Positions 11,391 through 22,639 are shown, counted from the first letter of the stretch. The stretch is 64,000 nucleotides of DNA from Hexactinellida sp. DTS-2022 (GCA_028753945.1 JAPNXP010000002.1:2852001-2916000); one strand, 5' to 3'. Notes: generated by a model from the sequence alone, not told the origin. A program made the numbers and translations.

Positions 11391-12945
11391 CAATTAGTGA
11401 GATCTTCTTCGGAACTAGGATTTGATATTGTTATTATTGAGATGCACATGGAAAACAGGCATTATTTGTGTGTGCAGTTCACCGACTTCCTAATCAATCT
11501 CTAGACGATTCATATCTTATGTGTGAAACTTTATTATCCCTGACTGGTAAAGAAGTTCTATTACTGGGAGACTTCAACCTCCCGGGAATCAGCTGGATCA
11601 CAAAAGACATCGTTGCTCATTGTCTTAAACCCCATGAATCCGAGGCGTTATTAGAGTTGTCAGATGAACTTTATTTATATCAACATGTGCACGATTCGAC
11701 GAGATATGGTGCTGGTGAAAGTAGTTTTGTTTATCTAATATTTTCTAATGACGAGTCGCTTATTTCTAACCTTAGATTTTGTCCTCCTCTGTGTGGAAGT
11801 GACCACAGTGTAATTATTTTTGAATACAAGGTACCTCTATATGTGAATCACTCCAAAGCTATGTATATGTATAACAAAACTAATGAAGCTGATGTTATTA
11901 AAGTTGTAGGGAATTGGAAAACTGTGTTTAGCCTAAATATATCAATTGAAAATCTATGGAATAATTTTATTCAGATGAATGAAAGCATCCTTTTGTGTGT
12001 ACCAATAAAGAAAGTGACAATGATGAAAGGCTTTGCTTATCTAAATAATCCTATATTTAGGGCAGCAGTAAGAGAAAAGAGGCTTTTATGGATAATTTAT
12101 AATAATATCCCTTCTAATTACACCTGGAACAATTATATGCAAGCTTTGAGCAAGGTAGCTAAATTACCAATCGAGTTGAGGAGAAATTATGAAGATAAGC
12201 TATCACAAAGTCTCAATTCGCCAAAATCTATTAGAACCTTTTAAATTATGCCAAGCATCAAAGATTGGATGACCATAAAAGAATATCTTTGATTGGTGAC
12301 AATGGTGAAATGGTATCAGAGGCCAATTCGGCAAGTATATTATCAGATTACTTCACATCAGTATTTAGTCAACCTGTGGAGTTAGGAACTTACATTAGAC
12401 CCACAGTAAACAAACTTTATTACCGTTTAGATGAAATAGTCATCACAGAAGAAATGGTTCTTCAGCAACTGGAGCTGTTGAACGAAGCCAAATCTCCAGG
12501 TCCGGAAAACATCCATCCTAAACTTTTAAGGAAATTTTCGAATAATTTCTACAAAACTTTATATATTATTTTTACTCAAAGTCTTAAGTCTGGAATCTTA
12601 CCAAGTGGTTGGAAACTGGCTAATGTAATACCTATTTATAAAAATGGTCCAAGATCAAATGTCCGAAATTATAGAGCAGTATCTTTGACATCGGTGGTGG
12701 TGAAGTTGTTAGAAAGTATGATCAAGCCTATTCTACTCGATCATTTATATAGAAATAATTTAATCCATGATGATCAATGTAGTTTTCTTCCAAATCGTTC
12801 GTTGTGACAAGCTTGCTATAAGATACTAGATTATTGGACCCTGTCCATGGATAGATATTTGCCTATTGATGTTGTTTATATTGATTTTGAAAAAGCTCTC
12901 TACAAGGTGCAGCATAATTTGTTAATGCATATAGGATGCAGTTAA
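11391..12945 (+). pseudogene. Non-LTR retrotransposon fragment (EN and RT remains)
   Basis: Three adjacent frames make one broken ORF2. The 258-codon frame at 11468-12244 contains L-L-L-G-D-F-N-L-P-G-I-S-W and C-G-S-D-H-S-V, endonuclease motifs of the APE-like type. The 180-codon frame at 12265-12807 contains S-P-G-P-E-N-I-H-P-K-L-L and N-Y-R-A-V-S-L-T-S-V, hallmark blocks of reverse transcriptases of the CR1/Jockey-like group. After a stop near 12805 the reading goes on with D-V-V-Y-I-D-F-E-K-A-L, the first catalytic-Asp block. There are frameshifts near 11480 and 12240, and the Y-x-D-D block is absent because the copy stops near 12945. The 5' end abuts the THAP relic. The clade is a judgement from motifs only. 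Confidence 0.88.
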
Positions 12946-13783
12946 TGCGCCCTAACGTTATGTCCCTGTTTTTCTAAGTTTTTATAAGTTTGGACTTACA
13001 AGTCCATCATAAATGTACCAGCAATTTTCACGCTTCGTTTTGAGATAGAAATGCAATCCATGTGTTGTATATCCAATTATAGTGTAAAGTAATAGCTCAG
13101 CTTTGTGTTTGATCCATATATTATCATCAATTTGATCTCGAGGGGTGGTACAGTGGATTGGTACACTGTACATGGAGATGGCCAATTTCAAGAATCATAA
13201 TAAGTGGTATTTTCAAAAAAAACTGAGTTACTACATTCAACGTCTGCATTCTGATCTCTACATTTCTAACAGTGAAATCCCGAAATGATTTGTAAATTTA
13301 TGGTAGTTTGGCATCCCTCCCACCCCTTGAAATTGTATATATGGAAGATATATCGAAATTCTTTTCTAAGACATAGCAACAGCTCCAGCACTTAAACTGA
13401 ATCTGATATAAATTGGAACATAAACCAGAATATATCAACAACTAAATCACCCTTCCTATAAAGCTAAGAAGTTATTGATTGAATCAACAAGGATTGTTTA
13501 AGCTTTGCGGCAATCCAATATCGTAATGCGTTTAACTTTCGATTTTGAATCATTTTTATGATTGCTTGAAAATCCGGGGACACTGAGGTTGAGGTTAAGG
13601 GTGTTCCTTATATTGAAAGAATCGAAGATTTCGCTCAAAAAGACAACATAACCCATTTTTCTTTTGGTAATATATTCTTCCGAAAGACCATAACTAACGT
13701 TTGTATATGGTTTTGAGTCTCGTCCACGCGTATTTTCAGAGTTAAGAGCTATTTTGTACAGCGGATCACTGGATCATATACAC
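12946..13783. other. No gene recognised
   Basis: Follows the truncated retrotransposon. A GTTTGGACTTACAAGTCCATCATAAATGTACC segment may be repeat-derived, but the minus-strand 69-codon frame at 12982-13191 resembles only another short frame near 8863-9123 (both contain a W-x-I/L-Y-D-G-L block), so it is likely shared repeat sequence rather than a gene. Confidence 0.4.
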
Positions 13784-13924
13784 CAGTGGTTCTCAACCTT
13801 ATATGCTCCGTGGCCCCCCTACCGAGACCTTCAGTACCCGTGGCCCCTACCCTTCAATAAAAAGCCTCGTGGCAAAGGGCTCGTGGCACCCAGGGGGGCC
13901 ACGGGGCCCGGTTGAGAAACGCTG
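13784..13924. mobile_element. hAT-like MITE, 141 bp
   Basis: Starts CAGTGGTTCTCAACC and ends GGTTGAGAAACGCTG, a terminal pair well known from hAT-type miniature elements. The flanks ATATACAC (13776-13783) and ATATTCAC (13925-13932) match at 7 of 8 positions. The interior is GC-rich (GTGGCCCC repeated in inverted form). It lies only 12 bp upstream of the ATG of the GPY/F-OTU relic, so it replaced any promoter sequence there. Confidence 0.85.
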
Positions 13925-13936
13925 ATATTCACTAAC

Positions 13937-16900
13937 ATGCCAAAGATAAAACACTTACCCAAAACAAAGAAGCAATCGAAATATATTGGGCCTTAGACGG
14001 TGTCGAAAGTAACAGAAAGTCATGTTACTATTTCTCAGACAGAATTAGGAGCCAAAAAAGACAAGAAAATTCCAATCCATATCGCACGTCGATATTTTGT
14101 AAGAAACACTAAGAAGAAAGTAAACCTCGATTCGAGCATAGGTGTCGACACATCACAGGTACTATTGATCAAATCATAATGTCAATTTCAGTTATCTCAT
14201 AAACTTCCAGTCAATAATGATTACTTCTTTATTTTTTTAATTTCTAGGAAATTCTAAAACAGAATATTCTCCAAGGAAGCTTCGCGACTCCTTTACATGA
14301 GAAATTATACAGAACTTAAACAAACAACACATCTATACTCGCCACACCTATTTTTTTCAGTTTTTATATGGTAAAAAAGAAGATAAAATTGTAAGTCTAG
14401 CCGAGTATAAATTAGTAAATTTTAGATTAGTAAACACAACTTATATCCATTGAATCTATATATATGTAGAAGAGAGACATAATTGAGACTGTAATGAAAT
14501 GGATACTAGATATCTATCCTAGTTTTACAGATAATGAGCGTGCTAGACATACACACAAAATACTGTATTTCGTGGTAAGTATTCTACACAATATTAATTG
14601 AGATACCTTATATGGATGCTCTAATTAATTGTGTAATTTATTATACTTAATTATTCCTATATTCCTTTATTAGGCGATGGAGTACTCAACACGATGCTAT
14701 GGGACACGTTCGACGAAAAAGATCAAACCGTTATTACAGATTCCTATCCGGATGATCCAAATATTATTGTTAAAGATGAGAATTGGCAGCGTATTAAATG
14801 TGTTCTCTTGGGGATAACATTTGATTCAGTTAGCAAGCAACCATCGGATCTCGTTGGACAGCCACTAAGCAAATACGAACCAGAGCTGACAGAGAAAATC
14901 AAAGGAGATGGTAATTGTCTCTTCAGAGCTCTCTCCAAAATAATTACTGGGAGTGAAAACAGCCACCTAAAGCTTCGTTCCATTATATGCCGATTTATAG
15001 CCAGTGAAGGGACAACAAAACTTGGATGGTATTTTAAATCAAAGCAAACGACACCGTGTCATTACCTCACACACGAAAACGCTACCTACCGTGAATCCAT
15101 TTGGGGAAGTGATGTTGAAATTATGGCTGCTTCTGCTATTCTGAATGCCGATATCTACGTTGCTAACGCTATTTCAGCCCAAAATAATAAGGAATTAAAA
15201 TTACACCGATTTTTATGATATTTTTACAGACACTGCGGAAGGATGGTATCTATCGAGGGGACTTGGGTTTTCATCAATCCGATCATTATTTCCCGAGTTA
15301 TAACTGTTTTAGTAGAGCAGCTTTTAATATTATAACGCGGTTTTATAACTCCAAAGGTGTTGCCCACGTTAAAATAACTATTTATTGTATTTACAACGAT
15401 TCAATATACAGACATATGATAGTCTGACAAAATTTTTGCACAACTCAACAAAATTTTTTGATAAAAGTGGAAATTGCAAAAGTTATAGCCCTTCGGCGGT
15501 CTTCAGGGTACGGATTCTTAACTAATTTGTAACTCATGGAGGAAAAGAGATAAAATCAAGTTAGACTAGTGAAAAATGATCAGAACACATGGTTTCCCAT
15601 ATGTGAATAATACATTTTGTGAGCCTAGGACGCACCGTTTTCGAGATTACCCTACATGGTAGTGTGAATGTGACCAATTTTGATGACACATGCAAATTTG
15701 TATCTCCTAAACGGGAGACTCTAGAGCTAAGCTCTAAATTCCTAATCACATTGATATATCATTTCTAAATCATTGCAAAGTCAAAAATCACTCAAAACAA
15801 AATGGTTACCTTGCTAATAATCTCGAATGCCCATATAAGGAGTGTCATGTAATCATCATAATTGAGAAAATCCAAATTGAAAAGCTAACTGGAGCTTAGT
15901 TCTGACTTTCAGACACTATTAGTGATTGAATTCCAGCAAGATGGCCGATTATAATTCCTTCCCGAATCAATATTCTTCGCTGTAGACGTGTCGAAAATCC
16001 TCTCTGCCACTTGAAGACCACCGTAACTAATTATAGCATGCCACTATTTCAAAGCTTAGTTTTGGGGAACTTTTTGAAGTTTTATCGCTGAGATTTGGAA
16101 TATAGCACCATAATAAGTATACTTAGACCTGTTACAGTTCGGATTGTCCGATTTCGTACTTAATTAAAATCTAGACACCTTTGGGAGCAAGAATGTGGCT
16201 CAAATGTGGGAAAACTGTCCGTTTTTTCTAAAATGGAGCTGTCCCGACGAAAAATTTGACTTTTTAATATTAGGACCTTCCTAGCTAATCTCAAGGGGAT
16301 GTAGTAGAATGGATTTGAGTGATTCAGATCCTTGTAATCTTTTTCAATTCTTTAGAACTAAGCTTTTGGTACTATATTATTCTCTATGGGAGCTTAAATA
16401 TAGAATTTCAAAAGAAATCAGTACTTAGAAGCCTTATATTAGACCGCTAGCAGTCTTAAAATAGCTTACATATATACCCGATATAGAACTGAAAATATTA
16501 GCTTACTAGGATCAGCGTGTAGTGTGTTGTATATACTCACTCCATTCATTTAGGCTGAAATCGCGCTAACAACGATTATAGAATGCCAGAGTCTGTAATT
16601 TGTCATGTGCGTTGGAGCTTGCTCAGATCTACTAACAGCCCAACTGCCAATCTTTACATCTTTCGTCTTACATTATGAACCAGTTGTATCAATGCTGAAA
16701 TCTCCTATCCCGACGTATGGAACTACAACAGATGAAGTCCTAACAGTGTAATAACAACTCACAACACTCTTTCGAAAGCTTTCAAAGACAAGGTACATGT
16801 AACTTTGTGGGGACCTCTGCTCGATGTTATTCAGGCAACGCAATCCCTATCATGGTGAGCCCAGATAATGGAAACGTGACCTGCAACGGCACATCACCAG

Positions 16901-16940
16901 TGGCGAGAGACGAGCTGTTATCTACGAGGTAAATAATTGA
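13937..16940 (+). pseudogene. GPY/F-OTU protein relic, copy 1, four exons
   Basis: Exons can be laid out by comparison with copy 2 (31633-34990). Exon a (13937-14158) encodes K-Y-I-G-P, a GPY/F-like motif of integrase tails, and K-K-D-K-K-I-P-I-H-I-A-R, but has a stop in place of the residue after G-P. Exon b is 14248-14370, exon c 14470-14574, and exon d starts at 14674; all three introns (89-99 bp) have GT and AG ends. Exon d carries an OTU cysteine-protease core: I-K-G-D-G-N-C-L-F-R-A-L-S with the catalytic-type D and C (about residues 71-74 of the 174-codon frame from 14694) and W-G-S-D-V-E-I-M-A. After 15218 a frameshift occurs, about 1.3 kb of repeat intrudes (to about 16600), and the tail resumes with L-H-Y-E-P-V at about 16660, supplying the expected OTU histidine. 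OTU plus GPY/F modules are known from Ginger-type transposons; no integrase core is visible here. Confidence 0.75.
15290..16600. repeat. Insertion of dispersed repeat into GPY/F-OTU copy 1
   Basis: Copy 2 has OTU coding continuing straight to the L-H-Y-E-P-V tail, whereas copy 1 holds about 1.3 kb of unrelated sequence here. It includes AGAGCTTAGTTCTAACTT-like, GGACACTA and GACCCGTTATAA-like words also present at 36770-36870 and 47260-47360. The exact edges are not clear. It belongs to the same broad repeat group as the T7 elements, but is diverged. Confidence 0.5.
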
Positions 16941-17246
16941 TGACAACAACTAGGCAGGGTTGGGGGCAAATACTAATGTATTTTGTATTTGATGTATTTT
17001 AAATACATTTCCCATGTATTTGAGATGTATTTAAATACTTTTTATATTTATGTGAAAGTATTTGTATTGTAATTAAATACTTTTGAAATGTATTTGTATT
17101 TTGTTCAAATACATTCAAATACTTTATATTCAACAACATTAGGCAGTCGGCATAGAATTAGGGAATAATATTGAACTTGTATTAGTTACTAGTAGTGTTG
17201 AATTATTGTCATCTATTCACTTCCATCTATTCTACATTGTAGGTCA

Positions 17247-18381
17247 GGGGTGCCCAACATACGGCCCGCATAAATTTAATCCGGTTAATATTTTGATAAT
17301 TTTATGTAGTCTGTCATGATTTTAGATGTGTTTCTTAACGGTGTCCGGACAGGGCTAATTACAGAAATTCTTTTATTCCACCGGAATTTTTTTTTTAAAT
17401 AAAAATACACTAAATGAAATAAATATTTGTCCTCCAATCTTAATTTTGATTTTGTCATTCATAAGTGTCACAATATGACGTTGCAACACCTCCATATATG
17501 GTAAAGATTACAAATTTTGCCGATATCATTGAAATTTTACAGTAGAGTATGAGTAATAGTAGACATTATCTTGTTTTTTCTAGAAGTAATATATTGGGGG
17601 GGAATACTAAGACACTTTAGAATCAAAATGAAATGTTAGTAAGTGACTATATTGAGAAATTAGAACAAATAAACACTTAATTTTCAAATGCTTGTTTCAA
17701 AGAATAATAAAATTGAATTAGAAAGCTTAGTTTTGATGAAATGGATTGAGTTATCTTTACAAACTCAACTGCATTGTCAATAACATAACTATATCGAAAA
17801 AAAATGGGAAGTAGAATGAGTAATTTATGATTTGGGATTGAATATAGGAACAGAATGTGTGAAATTTCCCAATAAATTGAAGAAATGTGGACTTTGAATC
17901 GAAAACTGTAAAAAAATTAGGAGAAAAAATTAAATTCATTGTTATCGCTAGTTCGATAGGTTTCTAAGAAACTCAATTTCTTATACAACAACTAGTTAGA
18001 AGTTGGGAAGTGCTTCTACAAAAGATTATAGACTATTAGACTATGTTACGGTCAATTAGAAGCCATTTTTAGAAATTCTATTTATAATTTCCTACATTTT
18101 GAAATTTGAATTTTTAAAAGTGCAGTTATTCTTAGAAATGCCTTCGAAGATACTTGTTATGAATCACAAGTAGTTATGAAGAAGCAATACAAATTTACCA
18201 TTGTAATTTGTCTGAATCCCTATCCGGACACCGTTAACCATTTATGGTCCATTTTCGTTTGGATACCCCAACCTATCTCTCCCTAAATATATCTGAAATT
18301 TAGCAATTAGGCTTTTTGGACCACCTAAATATTTGAGGAAACCAATGTGGCCCGAAATTAAAATCGATTTGGACACGCCTG
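17247..18381. mobile_element. hAT-like element, middle layer
   Basis: The left end CAGGGGTGCCCAACATACGG (from 17245) and right end ...GGACACGCCTG are the widespread hAT-type pair containing CGGCCCGC. GTAGGTCA occurs directly at both edges (17239-17246 and 18382-18389); two bases of it can be assigned either to the element or to the duplication. It is itself interrupted by a TTAA element at 17339-18233. Confidence 0.85.
17339..18233. mobile_element. TTAA element family T5, innermost layer, 895 bp
   Basis: Starts CGGTGTCCGGACAGGG and ends in the inverse CCCTATCCGGACACCG, flanked by TTAA at 17335-17338 and 18234-18237. The interior is very AT-rich with no real gene; the 60-codon minus frame at 17757-17939 is low complexity. 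One perfect CCATATATGG palindrome lies at 17492-17501. Confidence 0.85.
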
Positions 18382-18615
18382 GTAGGTCAACTACATATAG
18401 CTATCCTTATTTAATTTTTTTACTGCATTTAGAACTTGATTGTTTGTAGTAGTATTTGTAAAGTATTTAAATACTATCGGAAAGTATTTGTAAGTATTTA
18501 AATACTTTTGTAATTATTTACAAAGTAATTGTATTGTATTTAAATACATTTTGAAAAGTATTTGTATTGTATTTAAATACATTTGAATGTATTTGACCCC
18601 AAGCCTGCAACTAGG

Positions 18616-19840
18616 TAAGTGATATCATATCACCTATGGAATCAAGTGAGTTTTAAACTTATTTTTTTAGTTGAAGTTAATATTGTTTGGATTTTTTTCT
18701 TTTAACTTTTAGGTACACTTGAAACCACCTCGCATTCTTAGGGTTCTTGATAATACCTGGAACTAGATCAACAAAAATTCCAAAGCCAATTCTTCCGTTT
18801 ATCCAGTTTCATAAACATATAGCGAACTCTCGATTAAATTAATAGGAAATTAGAACAATTTACAGACAAACTGGTTTTTAATTAAAAAGAAATAGAAAAA
18901 TTAATTTACTAATACTACACTAGGTACAGCAGCTAGAAACGATATTAATTAATAATTGTTATATAACGCTGTCGTATGCCATAAAAAAGAGTATCTAATT
19001 CAGTACATATGTCTGGCTATAATTTGGTTGTTGTTGAGGAATACTGAGATAATAACTAGCCAAAATTTCCATTTCTTTCAGTTAGCTAAGTTTAAACTTT
19101 CGTTGTGTTACCATAGTTTTTATTAAACCCTCAGTCTCATGTAATGGGTAAATTGTCCTGAGCCTAGGTCCCGCTAATGGTGTCAAGGGATAAGTTAGGT
19201 GTTCTCAGGTAAGCTCTTGACATCCCTCAACTGTTAGGCTCGCGGTTTGGGAAAGGTACAGTGTGTGCTACAAGTACACTCACAGTGAAACAACTCTTTA
19301 GTAGCTAGCTGCAGCCCTGAGGGACCAGCCTACTATTTATTCATTAATGAATTAATTAATTGACAATACTTCACAGCATAATCAATTATCTTTCCATATT
19401 GCTTACTAACAGGGAGTTATCAATACATTTTATCTTATTACTCAGTGAGAAGAATCGAGCCTGAACATTGTACAAGCCAGAACAAGTAGTTCCCGTCCTG
19501 AATTTGTGTATTTTGATGGATTAGTTTATATCCTTTACACGTTAGTTATGTGGTATAATTATTACATCTTTCTGAAACTGTTACTCTGATATTTCCAATC
19601 AAATTTATTAATAAAAGATATCAATCATAATAGTGGCTAATAATAATAACAGGGTGATAAAAGTAAATTTTTAATATAAATTGCTTTTATTTAGACAGAA
19701 TTCTTATAATCAAAAATATAATTAGGCAGTAATCAAGGAGTAATAAGGTATGTATTGTAACCAAACAAAGTGGAAAAATAAGATAATAAACTAGTAGTTA
19801 GAAAAATTAGATATTGAGTTACTTTGGAAGCTTTTTAAGC
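18616..19840. other. No gene recognised; one GC-richer block
   Basis: Mostly AT-rich and unassigned. At 19140-19330 a block of higher GC (TAATGGTGTCAAGGGATAAG ... GCAGCCCTGAGGGACCAGCC) contrasts with its surroundings and ends before TTAATTAATTGA. It could be a SINE-like insert, but I cannot find clear RNA-polymerase-III boxes in it. Confidence 0.35.
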
Positions 19841-19970
19841 TTCCAGAATGTGTGCACTTGGCCCAAATTACACAAGTTTCATAGATTTCTAGAATGTGTG
19901 CACTGCACTTGGCCCAAATTACACAAGTTTTATAAGCTTCCACAATGTGTGCACTTGCCCAAAATTTACG
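19841..19970. repeat. Three-unit tandem repeat, 45-51 bp
   Basis: GAATGTGTGCAC recurs at 19847, 19892 and, as CAATGTGTGCAC, 19943. Each is followed by TTGGCCCAAATTACACAAG or a variant. The second unit has a six-base duplication (GCACTT). The 64-codon plus frame across it is a by-product. Confidence 0.85.
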
Positions 19971-20155
19971 TTTTCAATGTTTCATGGCTCAGCTTTGTGC
20001 TACAATGATTTACAAATCACTACTATAAATACCACATGAAATAGGCAAAAGTAATTACAGCTATAATGGATTCTTCAGAAAGATACTATATTGAATTCTT
20101 TGAGCAGAAGCAAAAAGAATACGAAGAAATGAAAATGAGCATGATGGACCAGATT

Positions 20156-20296
20156 ACTTATATGGAGCTCAGTTACTGGTAACTGAACTGCCATATAAGG
20201 AGGTGTTTCAATTCTAAAAAACCCATAAGCTCGGAAATGAAATTTATACGTAAATAAAACCTACTTCAGTTACCAGTAACTCAGCTCCATATAAGT
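20156..20296. mobile_element. MITE with 28-bp inverted ends, ATT-flanked
   Basis: Left end ACTTATATGGAGCTCAGTTA and right end the inverse TAACTCAGCTCCATATAAGT form a long palindromic pair through CAGTTACTGGTAACTGAA. ATT stands on both sides (20153-20155, 20297-20299). At 141 bp it is nearly all stem plus a 75-base loop. Superfamily unknown; a 3-bp duplication would suit PIF/Harbinger-like elements, but this is inference. Confidence 0.8.
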
Positions 20297-20310
20297 ATTT
20301 TGATGATGGA

Positions 20311-20501
20311 CAGGGTATATTATAAGCCCATTTCTATATTCCTGGCCCATTTTTTTATTCCAATTTCAATTTTTTTACTCCCTTGAATAGTCAGTTTTTA
20401 TCGTCTGATATCCATTTCAAGATTCCATTAATACCGAAAATCCATTTTTTTATTCCACGAAAACTTTAATTTTTTTTAAAAAATCCTTATAAAATACTCT
20501 G
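20311..20501. mobile_element. hAT-like MITE, 191 bp, copy 2, 8-bp TSD ATGATGGA
   Basis: Same element as 187-377 and the same length, starting CAGGGTATATTATAAG and ending CTTATAAAATACTCTG. The duplication ATGATGGA is perfect at 20303-20310 and 20502-20509. It interrupts the small frame at 20066-20603. Confidence 0.92.
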
Positions 20502-20609
20502 ATGATGGAGGAGACATGCAAAATGATTGATGGACATATAGCGTATCGAGATATGAAAAGGGCGGAATGGGAAATCGAGAAAAACAATTTGAAAAAAATC
20601 TGAAAATTA

Positions 20610-21286
20610 AAACAAACGATAATTCGAATGGGGGATATAGATTCAGATTAAGTGTAGAATTATTTAATAAGAAGAAGAGTATCAGACTTTAGTTTGTAAT
20701 GTGTTTTTTGTAAATTCATAAGATTAAATAAAGTTGTCTTTACTAGTATTTAAATTAATGGTATTTTTTAATTAATTAATCTACTATAAGGGAAAATGCA
20801 TAAAGCTTGACTAGATCCTGTCTTTTTTAAGGCAAGTGGATTAGAGAGTTAAATCTATCAATTATAAGAATTATAAATATGATATTTAGCCAAAAAATGC
20901 TTTAGATAGAAAAAGATTAAGATTTGCAAGAGATCGAATTTAGTAATCGTTTTGGGAACCAGTTCCTCATTCTGTATTCTGAAGTGATATATAACTAACG
21001 TATTCCATTTATTTCCGGAATTTGATTCAAGAATATAAGCTATTAGTTCTAATTACATCAAATTTAATAATCAATGCACACGATATTCGTGATTACTTCG
21101 TGAGTCTTTCTATTTGATCAAAGATGTATAAACTTAGAAACTATATATAGGTTACAGTTTAGGAATTATTGAATTAGGATGGTTTCAATGATTTATGTGG
21201 ACGAGACGTTGACAGAAGAAATTCAGAATCAGCCGAAGAGCAGATCGAGCTGCCAAGATGCAGTCGAACAATTTTAACTGATTGAT
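20610..21286. other. 3' flank of small frame and unassigned DNA
   Basis: Holds an AATAAAG at about 20725, consistent with the 3' end of the small frame upstream. The rest is AT-rich and unassigned. A short frame starts at 21180 (M-V-S-M-I-Y-V-D-E-T) and stops just before the duplicated segment; it might belong with the reading resumed at 21310, but this cannot be shown. Confidence 0.35.
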
Positions 21287-22083
21287 TCTTTTAATTAAGA
21301 GCAGAGGATCCCTGGAGAATGAGAGAAGAGTATGGCAGGATGAGAGAAATGATTTGAAAATAAGAATTAGGGAGAAAAGTAGAAAACTGCGAAACATGGA
21401 GACTTAGCTGGAGGCTTCCGAGAAGTGTAGGGATATCTTTGGAATCTAGATTAATTTGTATACTTTATTATTTAGATGTTTGTTGTGTCAATTAATGAAA
21501 TAAAATTGAGTTGCTACTACGTATTAATTAATAAACACCTTCTTTAATAAAGCAAGTGGATTACAATTAATCTGTAAAGTGGAAAATTCTTTTCACTACC
21601 AGCGCCTCGAAATACCACAGTAGATTAGAAAAGCAAATCCAGAATTCACTAGTTATCCTAAGTCTCAAATTCACAATTTAATTAATTAATTAATTATTAA
21701 GTACAGTCAGGTTCTTTTATTATGAACATTCAAGGGACCAAAAATTGTGTTCATAATAGAAAGACTTCACAATAAGCGAACTCAACTTAATACAAACCCT
21801 ATGTAAATTGTTAAATTGGGACCGTAGGGTTTGTTCATAATAAAAAATCTTCCTATTAAGCAGACGAAATCTTGTCCATAATAAGCAGACCTGACTGTAT
21901 AACATTAAATGTTCAGTAAACTTATAGTTAGAGTGGATAAAATTTGCCTTGTATAGTTGCGCCTCAGAATACGACAGCGTCTCAAAATACCACAGTCTAA
22001 TTTGTAATAGCACATCCATGGTGCATAGATGTATCATATAGGCGTCTCAAAATACCAAAGCGTCTCAAAATACCACACAACAG
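21287..22083. repeat. Duplicated segment, copy 2 (partner 6237-6842)
   Basis: Matches 6237-6842 base for base over long runs, with a 194-bp insertion at 21704-21897. On the plus strand it reads S-L-E-N-E-R-R-V-W-Q-D-E-R-N-D-L-K-I to a stop near 21403, followed by an AATAAAA signal-like motif near 21500. It ends with two runs of GCGTCTCAAAATACCACA. This looks like a duplicated small transcription unit or a mobile element whose ends I could not define. Confidence 0.75.
21704..21897. mobile_element. TA-flanked MITE, CAGTCAGGTTC ends, 194 bp
   Basis: Begins CAGTCAGGTTCTTTTATTAT and ends ATAATAAGCAGACCTGACTG, with TA at 21702-21703 and 21898-21899. The other copy of the duplicated segment (around 6654) has the uninterrupted sequence AATTAAGTATAACATT, i.e. 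the empty site with a single TA. TA target and ends fit Tc1/mariner-type MITEs. Confidence 0.9.
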
Positions 22084-22198
22084 ATCTATAACAAATTTAG
22101 AACAGGTAACATTTTAACACTTGTTTTTCTCGTATAAAACTTGAATTTTAATATTTGGAGGGTTTCCTGTGATTGTAGTATGTTGGGAATGAGATATA

Positions 22199-22451
22199 CA
22201 GTATTTCCCCGTCTAAGCGCAGGGGCTTGAATAATCGCCGGGACAATAAAAATGACATTGGTATGATAAAATCTAAAAACTCTAGTTGATCACTGGAGTG
22301 TAATTACATTGATTTTGGAAACTTAGGTATGCAAACTGTGGGTGAGAACCATTAGAACCGACCTAAATATTATCTTCTAAATTTTTCAAAAAAAAATAGG
22401 ATTAATTTATCCCACTAAAACAAGCGCCGGGCGCTTATTCGAAGCAATACG
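22199..22451. mobile_element. TA-type MITE, CCGTATTTCC family, degraded copy
   Basis: Runs from about GTATTTCCCCGTCTAAGCGC to GCGCTTATTCGAAGCAATAC, matching the inverted ends of the copy at 44336-44594 with substitutions. The interior GGGGCTTGAATAATCGCCGG matches as well. End positions are approximate. Confidence 0.75.
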
Positions 22452-22639
22452 TTATACTTGTATTGTAGAAAGATATTTGTGACATTTTTATTGTTAAATT
22501 TCCAATATGGTCAAGACATATTATGCAATGGTTCCTCGTCATTACAATCATTAACATAAAGAATTCATGGATATCATTCAGGGGGTTTTTTGACTAAAGC
22601 TTATCTGCATCAGTGTAAAGTCCATTAAGAAGTAGAAGT

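Larger units (their letters stand above)
16955..18607. mobile_element. hAT-like element, outer layer of a three-deep nest
   Basis: Ends read CAGGGTTGGGGGCAAATAC on the left and the inverse GTATTTGACCCCAAGCCTG on the right. The 8 bases CAACTAGG flank both sides (16947-16954 and 18608-18615). Long subterminal tracts of GTATTTAAATAC-like repeats (16976-17130 and 18440-18600) can pair with each other. A second element (17247-18381) lies inside. Once that is removed, little more than the subterminal tracts is left, so it is non-autonomous. Confidence 0.9.
20066..20603 (+). pseudogene. 64-codon coiled-coil-like frame broken by two insertions
   Basis: The ATG at 20066 opens a frame rich in K, E, M and Q (starts M-D-S-S-E-R-Y-Y-I-E-F-F-E-Q-K). 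It is cut by a 141-bp MITE (20156-20296) and a 191-bp hAT-like MITE (20311-20501). Taking each out with one copy of its target duplication leaves 195 bases, exactly 64 codons plus TGA at 20601, with no stop inside. The last part reads R-A-E-W-E-I-E-K-N-N-L-K-K-I. A similar tail (R-R-V-W-Q-D-E-R-N-D-L-K) is read in the duplicated segments at 6260 and 21310, and an AATAAA lies downstream at 20725. I do not recognise the family; it may be a small transposon or host gene, helical by composition. Confidence 0.6.
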
